DNA from: a virus
Strand: one strand, 5' to 3'
IMG/VR virus record: IMGVR_UViG_3300048121_000384
Coordinates: 1 to 24,708 of that record
Length of the DNA: 24,708 nucleotides
In this document: in pieces, positions 19,772 through 24,708 of the stretch
How the letters are laid out: each line of letters starts with the position of its first letter
Position numbering within the stretch: the first letter of the stretch is position 1
Program-made: the position numbers and the translations under genes
The notes under the pieces: generated by a model
What the model was told of the DNA's origin: nothing
Database searches by the model: none
Seen by the model: only the letters and a program-made list of their open reading frames with translations

Positions 19772-21781
19772 CTATCGTCCTTTGTCTGCGAATGTTTCTG
19801 TTGGCGGTGTAAAGTTTGCGGTGTAACGAGCAAACTTACTAAACCGTATGTCGTCGTAGTAAGCATTTATAAAACTCTCAACACTATGGCGACAGCCAAT
19901 ATATCCTTCATGACCTGTGTTACGATAATCAGCGGAGTCACTAGTATTGATTGCAGATTGAGTGCCATCATAAAACATGCGAGTGGTAGTTCCAGAACGG
20001 CATATAGCTATATGCACCCATTGATTTAGAGAAGGATAATCCGCAGTCAGAATAGCGTTTGGAGTTGTATTATTGCTTGCCCATTGCAGCTTGTCAGTTG
20101 TCGTATTCATGTAGTTAAAAGACAACGCCCATGTGTATTCTGTTTGACTAGTGTTTCTCATGTCAAATATGTAATCAAAAGTACCGGGCGTCCCGTCTAA
20201 ATATAGCCAAGTTTCAACAGTAAAGTCTCCAGTGCCAAACGCCCAAGCATCACTGTCGTTAAGTACAGCATAATCACCAGTGCCATCTAAATACAAAGAC
20301 GTACCACCGAACTTAGCCTGCGTATTGCTGACCTTAGCATTTCCATACAAAGTCAGATTGTTCTGCGCTGCGCTGTCTATCGCCTGTCCGTCTGCCATGT
20401 TTAACAAGAGCTTGGTGTTGGTGACTGCTGTGAGTGGGGCTGTTGGTGGGGTAAAAGCAGAAGTATATATTGCAGTTCCATTTACTACTCGGAAATTTGA
20501 TATATAGCCATCTGTATTGCTAGTTTGAAAGCGCACGGCGCTTGCCGCTACTGTTATCTGCGTATCAGAGTTATCAGGATAAGTGGTGGTTGTTCCTTGA
20601 CTTACGCCATTGATCCATAAAGTAATTGTGCCACTGTTTGACACTAATGCAAAATGCGTCCACTCACCTGCGAAAGAAATATTATTAGACGTAGCAATTA
20701 AGCTACCAGAGCCAACATGATTGTAGTCAAACTTTGGATCTGTGTTAGGGCGAATTAGAGAATAAGTATTTGATCCCCCCTCTATAGAAAATACTCTGTT
20801 ATTTGCTGCGATAACTTTGTTGTTAACCCAACCGTCGATAGTCCAGTCGCCAGAACTAAGATTAAAATCTGAATTAGATGGAGTATTTAAATAATCCCCC
20901 GTGCCATCAAAGTATGCACTCGCACCATTTACCCCTGCGTCATACACCTTTCTGGTCAGGAAGGGGCCGAAGGCAGAGACCGCTGGGTTGCCAATTGTTG
21001 TAATCGTGTGGTCTGACGTAGAGTTGTCAACAAAGCGATTGCTCTGGCAAGTCAGGAGCTTGGTGTTTGTGACTGCTGTTGGAGGAGACGTTGGAAGGCC
21101 TGAAGGTTCTACTGCTGTTCCTTTAATAACTCTTACACTCGCAATGGTTCCAGTAAAGAATTGAGTATCGCCAGCGTGTTGGACGCCAATATTTAAACTG
21201 TTGCTGTTAAAGTTACTGCTGTCACTGACGTCACTGCCGCTTTGAACACCATTGATAAAGAACTTGTTTACACCGCTTGCCCGTGTCCAACAAAAGTGTG
21301 TCCACTCGCCTTCTGGAAAAGTACCACTTTCAAATAAGTAAGAAGATGTAACCTCATTGTATACTTGAAATTGATTAGAAGCGTCTCGACCCAGTTTCCA
21401 ACCAGATGCCTCTGCACGATTGTCTATAATATTTTGAACAGTACCAGACGCTGTTGGAAACGCCCAGTATTCAACGGTTAGATCACCTGTGCCAAACTCA
21501 TAGTCCGTGCTTGCAGAAGAACTAAGGCCATCACTCCCATCAAACGACACACCCCAATAACCATCAGACCTTGCAAACGGGCCAAAGCTGCCCTGTGTCA
21601 CATCGCCATTTGCTGTGATCGTGTGGTTGCTGGTGGAGCTATCATCGAAGACGTTGTTGACACCGTTGTTGTCCCCATCAAAGTGCGACAGGAACGAGAC
21701 AGTGTTGAACTCATCGTCTGAGGGTAATTCTACTCCACCACCCGCAGCACCCATGAGTAATGCTTCAAATGACTTAGCCAA
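19772..21781 (-). CDS. Tail protein with three LamG/concanavalin-like lectin domains
   Basis: A 669-residue likely receptor-binding protein. After a short anchor (AKSFEALLMGAAGG, then DEFNTVSFLSHFDGDNNGVN) three jelly-roll lectin domains repeat. Each has a FDG or YLDGTGDY strand, a GTGDFTVE- or SGDWTIDGW-type strand and an EWTHF or QWVHI strand, centred near residues 120, 330 and 560. The linkers between them share AVTNTKLL. I chose a TTG start at 21781 because GGAGG sits eight bases upstream. An in-frame ATG at 21823 has no clear ribosome binding site and would overlap the previous gene by 50 nt. Part of the gene is clearly AT-richer than its neighbours, a sign of module exchange. Confidence 0.8.
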   Translation of the reverse strand: MAKSFEALLMGAAGGGVELPSDDEFNTVSFLSHFDGDNNGVNNVFDDSSTSNHTITANGDVTQGSFGPFARSDGYWGVSFDGSDGLSSSASTDYEFGTGDLTVEYWAFPTASGTVQNIIDNRAEASGWKLGRDASNQFQVYNEVTSSYLFESGTFPEGEWTHFCWTRASGVNKFFINGVQSGSDVSDSSNFNSNSLNIGVQHAGDTQFFTGTIASVRVIKGTAVEPSGLPTSPPTAVTNTKLLTCQSNRFVDNSTSDHTITTIGNPAVSAFGPFLTRKVYDAGVNGASAYFDGTGDYLNTPSNSDFNLSSGDWTIDGWVNNKVIAANNRVFSIEGGSNTYSLIRPNTDPKFDYNHVGSGSLIATSNNISFAGEWTHFALVSNSGTITLWINGVSQGTTTTYPDNSDTQITVAASAVRFQTSNTDGYISNFRVVNGTAIYTSAFTPPTAPLTAVTNTKLLLNMADGQAIDSAAQNNLTLYGNAKVSNTQAKFGGTSLYLDGTGDYAVLNDSDAWAFGTGDFTVETWLYLDGTPGTFDYIFDMRNTSQTEYTWALSFNYMNTTTDKLQWASNNTTPNAILTADYPSLNQWVHIAICRSGTTTRMFYDGTQSAINTSDSADYRNTGHEGYIGCRHSVESFINAYYDDIRFSKFARYTANFTPPTETFADKGR

Positions 21782-22160
21782 GTGCTGCACCTCCAAGGAA
21801 GCCGTAGTAAGTCGTACCGCCATCGCGTGTCATGAAGCCGTAGGCATTGACCTCAGAGTCTCCCGGCGCATCAGGTGCAGTAGCCGCAGCCCAATCGACT
21901 GAACTAGGCCATGCGATTGTCACCGCCGTTGAGGGCTGCGTAATGACGAGAGTAAACGCATAAGCCGTCCCGCTCGAAGGCGGATTGCTGAAGGCAAATG
22001 TTGTGTTGGTTGTTAAAGTGACAGAGAAGTTTGTGCCAGTTGACAGGTCAAGCGTTGTTGTTGCGCCTGTTGAGTTGGCGACGTATGTCTCCTGATAAAC
22101 AAGAGGCTTGATCGCCCTGCTGTTATCAATAACGGTTGTACCGTTTACCTGTATAGCCAT
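21774..22160 (-). CDS. Beta-rich tail fibre-like protein
   Basis: A 128-residue beta-rich protein beginning MAIQVNGTTVIDNSRAIKPL, an N-terminal module I associate with phage fibre and baseplate-attached proteins. It continues with regular strands (TTTLDLSTGTNFSVTLTTNT; AYAFTLVITQPSTAVTIAWP) and ends in a Gly/Tyr-rich strand (GGTTYYGFLGG). It may be a fibre connector for the LamG protein encoded next, with which it overlaps. The ATG at 22160 has AAGGA eight bases upstream. Confidence 0.75.
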   Translation of the reverse strand: MAIQVNGTTVIDNSRAIKPLVYQETYVANSTGATTTLDLSTGTNFSVTLTTNTTFAFSNPPSSGTAYAFTLVITQPSTAVTIAWPSSVDWAAATAPDAPGDSEVNAYGFMTRDGGTTYYGFLGGAALG

Positions 22161-22178
22161 CTTCGTGTCCTTCCACTA

Positions 22179-23702
22179 TTAGCCGTTAAGTCTTTTTGTC
22201 AGCGCGTCGATCTGCGCCTGCTGCTCTTTGACGGCCTCGATCAAAAGGCCCACCATGTTTCCGTACTGGACGGTCAAATTTCCTGCGTCGCTCATCTGCA
22301 CCAGCTCTGGCAGAACCGCTTGCACCTCCTGTGCTATCACACCTGACGACTTTTCGCCACTGCCTTTGAATGTGAAGCTGTAGCCTCCAAGCTGCTGCAC
22401 CTTGCTCACCGCGTCTGAGATCGGCGCAATGTCTGTCTTAGCTCTGCGGTCCGATGTGGTGTTGAACGTGGTCGCGGTCACTGTGGTGAACGTCGGGCTC
22501 GCCGTTACGTTGAGGGTGACGGAACCGCTTGAGCCGCCACCCGTGAGATTTGTGCCTGCGGAGACGTTGGTGATGTCGCCCACGTTGGTCGTGTAACCAG
22601 CTCCGTTGGCGAGCTGATTGTTGTTGGTGATGTAGTTAGCGTTTGTCGCGCCGGTGTACCCCAGGTCTGCCAATGTCAGAGTGCGAGTTGCCACCGAGCC
22701 ATTAGCGTCCGTAACGTGACCAAGGCCGTCAGTGGTGACGTTGATGTCTATGTCGGATACCACAGTGGCGCCTGTCAGCGCTCCGGTGTCTACGCTAAAG
22801 TCGTCTCCGGGATGTGTGGGGTGCGTGTATACGGTATCAGTGTCAGTCGAAGAAATTGTTCCATTCGCCGCAATAGTAACATTTGTCCCGGCTGTCAGCG
22901 CTGCGACCACGTTGGTGGTGTCGGTGACGTCCGCTGAAGTCTCGATGCCTGCCAACTTCGTCTCTTCGGCAGTCGTGTACGAAGCCGTCGTTGCCGCGAG
23001 GACTGCAGAGTATGCCTGCACGTTAGTCCCGATAACCAGCCCTAGATTTGTGCGTGAGGCGGCAGCATCAGATACGTCAGACAGATTGTTGGCAGCGAGC
23101 AAGGCGCCAGACAGTGAGGCGTAAGCCGCAACCCATGAGCTGCCTTCATACACCTTCATTACATCGTCAGTCGTATTAAAATATAATGCGCCAGCCACAA
23201 GAGCATCGCCATCATTATCGACTGTGGGGTCGGCGGATTTCTGACCTAAGTAGCGGTCGTCGAAGCTATCCAGAGCAGCCAGAGCCGCGTCCTTAGACGC
23301 AGAAGCGGACGATGCAGAAGTCGCGGCGGAGGTGGCCGATGTAGCCGCCTCGCCAGCTTCGGTCGTTGCTATGCCGGCCTGCGTCGTCGCCGTTGAAGCA
23401 GATGCCGCCGCATTTGTCTCTGCGGTCTCCGCAGCAACTTTTGCAACGCCGGCGGCGACATTTGACACTTCCGATGCCGTGGCGCTAACAGCACTAGCCG
23501 CGGCGCTCGCTGCGCTCTCGGTTGCTTTGGTGGTCGCTGCAGTCTCGGAGCCAGATGCCGCCGTCGCGCTGGCCGCGGCCGCCGTGGCAGACGTCGCAGC
23601 GGCTGTCTTTGAAGCCTCGGCTGCCTCGGAGAAGTTTTCTACGTTGTCCGCCTCGGTGGGCGAACTCATTCCGGCGTCTTGGGTCCAAATAGTCGTTGCC
23701 AT
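22179..23702 (-). CDS. Tail fibre with C-terminal S74 self-cleaving chaperone
   Basis: A 507-residue fibre. Residues 25-150 are a low-complexity Ala/Ser/Thr helix, a probable trimeric coiled coil. A short linker (DSFDDRYLGQKSADPTVDND) leads to beta-rich shaft repeats (200-400). The C-terminus is an intramolecular chaperone domain (Peptidase_S74): SDRRAKTDI holds the catalytic Ser417 and Lys422 five residues apart, followed by VIAQEVQAVLPELV and MVGLLIEAVKEQQAQI. Self-cleavage before Ser417 should release about 91 residues after trimer folding. The start shares a base with the adaptor stop (TAATG), and the ribosome binding site GAGG is inside a small hairpin (23705-23719). Confidence 0.87.
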   Translation of the reverse strand: MATTIWTQDAGMSSPTEADNVENFSEAAEASKTAAATSATAAAASATAASGSETAATTKATESAASAAASAVSATASEVSNVAAGVAKVAAETAETNAAASASTATTQAGIATTEAGEAATSATSAATSASSASASKDAALAALDSFDDRYLGQKSADPTVDNDGDALVAGALYFNTTDDVMKVYEGSSWVAAYASLSGALLAANNLSDVSDAAASRTNLGLVIGTNVQAYSAVLAATTASYTTAEETKLAGIETSADVTDTTNVVAALTAGTNVTIAANGTISSTDTDTVYTHPTHPGDDFSVDTGALTGATVVSDIDINVTTDGLGHVTDANGSVATRTLTLADLGYTGATNANYITNNNQLANGAGYTTNVGDITNVSAGTNLTGGGSSGSVTLNVTASPTFTTVTATTFNTTSDRRAKTDIAPISDAVSKVQQLGGYSFTFKGSGEKSSGVIAQEVQAVLPELVQMSDAGNLTVQYGNMVGLLIEAVKEQQAQIDALTKRLNG

Positions 23703-24307
23703 TATCGAGGTATCCTCATTGAAAGTGGCCCAGACACAACAGCGCTCTCAGTCTCAGAGTTTAGCGCCTCGATGCCGGATGCGTATAAGCTGCCCCAAAC
23801 TGCCAGCCGGCTGTCTTCGCCGAGGTATGGGGCGGAGTGCTTTAGGGCTCCATAGAGCAAAAGGTCCGGAGCATATTCCAGAAGCCAGTTAGATGGCGCT
23901 GCGTCGGTCAGAGCCGGCGTCTGTGCAAGGTACGTCACTTCGACAACATATGCCTGATCTGGGACCGGATACAGCTCGATCTGATTTGAATTTAGACGCA
24001 TGTACCGCGGCTTACCAGTAGTGGTGGTGGCTGCGCGAAGACTTTGAAGTTCCGACGCGGACACTGACGAAATCAAGCCGCCTCCGGCGTGCTGCACGCT
24101 GTTGATGCGGAGCCAGTCGGTAGGCAGGTTTTCGTACTGCTCGTTTACGCTAGTATTGATGCGCTTCTCCTGACGCCAGTGGCGCAAGTCGCGGGAAATT
24201 TCAGCCTCAGCAAGAGAAATGAATGTGCCCGTTTTCGACGTCAGGTCATCGCGATCTAAGAAGTCTGCAATGGATGTCTTTAGCTCCGCATAAGTTGTAA
24301 TGCTCAC
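23702..24307 (-). CDS. Head-to-tail adaptor protein (P22 gp4-like)
   Basis: A 201-residue helical protein typical of podovirus adaptors below the portal: MSITTYAELKTSIADFLDRD, FISLAEAEISRDLRHWRQE, then LPTDWLRINSVQHAGG, IELYPVPDQAYVVEVTYLA and the C-terminal helix LLEYAPDLLLYGALKHSAPY. The opening helices and the PTDW motif are standard for this group. It starts with GTG at 24307, overlapping the upstream TGA (GTGA). With the capsid at the window edge and the gp10-like protein further along, it fits the usual podovirus order. Confidence 0.82.
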   Translation of the reverse strand: MSITTYAELKTSIADFLDRDDLTSKTGTFISLAEAEISRDLRHWRQEKRINTSVNEQYENLPTDWLRINSVQHAGGGLISSVSASELQSLRAATTTTGKPRYMRLNSNQIELYPVPDQAYVVEVTYLAQTPALTDAAPSNWLLEYAPDLLLYGALKHSAPYLGEDSRLAVWGSLYASGIEALNSETESAVVSGPLSMRIPR

Positions 24308-24606
24308 AGTCTGCCGCCTCTCGTCCTAAACACGCGATTGTCGCCATCGTTCAGCCACTTCGCCAGTCGCTTGGGATCGTCTGCGATCCCTTCACGTTTG
24401 AGGCGATAATACACTGAAAGCGGCAGTGATGCCACCCTATTGAGTTTTTCGCCCCAGCGGTCATCCGCGCTATTGTATGCGCGCTTATTCGCGTCGACGA
24501 TCTGATCCATCTCTTGGACAGTCTCGACGACATATTCTCCCTTGTCAGTAACGTGCCAGAACTTTTTTATCCCGGTTGCCATGTCTTCGCTGAAAAGTTT
24601 TTTCAT
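24304..24606 (-). CDS. Small phage protein found after the capsid gene
   Basis: A 100-residue protein with an N-terminus typical of a group encoded just after the major coat protein in many podoviruses: MKKLFSEDMATGIKKFWHVT, then EYVVETVQEMDQIVDANKRA. Later WGEKLNRVASLPLSVYYRLK and a terminal FRTRGGRL are present. It is helical and charged; function is not known to me, perhaps a head assembly factor. The ATG at 24606 has GGAG seven bases upstream. It begins 47 nt after the coat-protein stop, across a hairpin. Confidence 0.8.
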   Translation of the reverse strand: MKKLFSEDMATGIKKFWHVTDKGEYVVETVQEMDQIVDANKRAYNSADDRWGEKLNRVASLPLSVYYRLKREGIADDPKRLAKWLNDGDNRVFRTRGGRL

Positions 24607-24626
24607 TCACCCACTCCAAAGTAGAT

Positions 24627-24646
24627 GGGGCGACCGAAGCCGCCCC
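24627..24646 (-). terminator. UUCG-capped hairpin after the putative coat-protein gene
   Basis: The minus strand reads GGGGCGGC-TTCG-GTCGCCCC: an eight-pair stem (one G-U) with a cUUCGg tetraloop, eight bases after the tandem stops of the partial upstream gene. No T tract follows. Such a hairpin after the coat gene could cut down transcription of later genes or protect the abundant coat mRNA 3' end. Confidence 0.55.
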
Positions 24647-24653
24647 GCCTTTA

Positions 24654-24708
24654 TTATGACACGTTGAGGTCGAAGACGCCGCCGTGCGCTTTTTGTTGGG
24701 ACACCTTG
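24654..24708 (-). CDS. Partial C-terminus, probably major coat protein
   Basis: The minus strand is open from the window edge to a TAA at 24654-24656, which is followed directly by a second TAA. The final residues read KVSQQKAHGGVFDLNVS. Most of the gene is outside the window. The coat-protein identity is inferred from the following 100-residue gene, which is often next to the coat gene, from the adaptor further on, and from the strong hairpin after it. Confidence 0.5.
   Translation of the reverse strand, partial: KVSQQKAHGGVFDLNVS

Noticed and set aside
23300-23650. Repetitive DNA that might suggest a repeat array
   Set aside because: The repetition is coding: Ala/Ser/Thr codons of the tail-fibre coiled coil. 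Units are irregular, with no spacers as in CRISPR.

Overview
The window is a piece of a tailed-phage genome. It carries a small-terminase-like protein, a primase/helicase with a recombination set, a holin and GH19-endolysin cassette, and a long run of tail and virion genes. The head-to-tail genes recall P22-like podoviruses (a gp4-type adaptor and a gp10-like propeller protein), so a podovirus-like virion is my inference. Many of the small proteins resemble those of uncultured marine phages. The moderately high GC suggests an alphaproteobacterial host, but nothing here proves it. There is no integrase, DNA polymerase or RNA polymerase inside the window, so lifestyle cannot be settled.

Layout, by strand. 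(1) Positions 1-6715, minus strand: a ribbon-helix-helix protein, RuvC-like resolvase, a small HTH protein, a RecE-like PD-(D/E)XK exonuclease, an SSB-like protein, a Toprim-RepA primase/helicase, an HNH endonuclease and a small hypothetical protein. A 170-bp repeat-rich gap follows, then an unknown gene, the terminase small subunit and probably the first bases of the large subunit. (2) 6838-10223, plus strand: a compact lysis cassette of short overlapping genes (several membrane proteins, two related cysteine-containing small proteins, basic small proteins, GH19 endolysin) and a PD-(D/E)XK-like protein. (3) 10386-11971, minus strand: accessory and regulatory genes, including an HTH regulator, a DUF6378-like protein and two very short membrane or lipoprotein ORFs. 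(4) 12101-12301, plus strand: one small gene alone. (5) 12305-24708, minus strand: virion genes running from the coat-protein C-terminus at the right edge through the adaptor, tail fibres (S74, LamG), fibre-assembly chaperone and P22 gp10-like protein to three large putative internal or ejection proteins.

How it works together: virion genes are read leftward from the right edge. The lysis cassette is read rightward from a divergent control region at 6716-6837, which also drives the replication genes leftward. Most genes are joined by ATGA, GTGA or TAATG overlaps, so translation is strongly coupled. Three minus-strand gene blocks begin 26-30 nt downstream of the same GTTAACA box, a possible shared control element. 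Eight genes were called from the sequence outside or shorter than typical ORF cut-offs, including 31-, 49-, 49- and 56-residue proteins that have overlapping starts or good ribosome binding sites.

I see no clearly new defence or mobile system. The best leads are the shared GTTAACA box, the CCACAC repeat cluster beside the terminase genes, the paired cysteine proteins in the lysis cassette and the interleaved inverted repeats in the convergent gap at 10224-10385. All function calls come from reading motifs; no database search was run.
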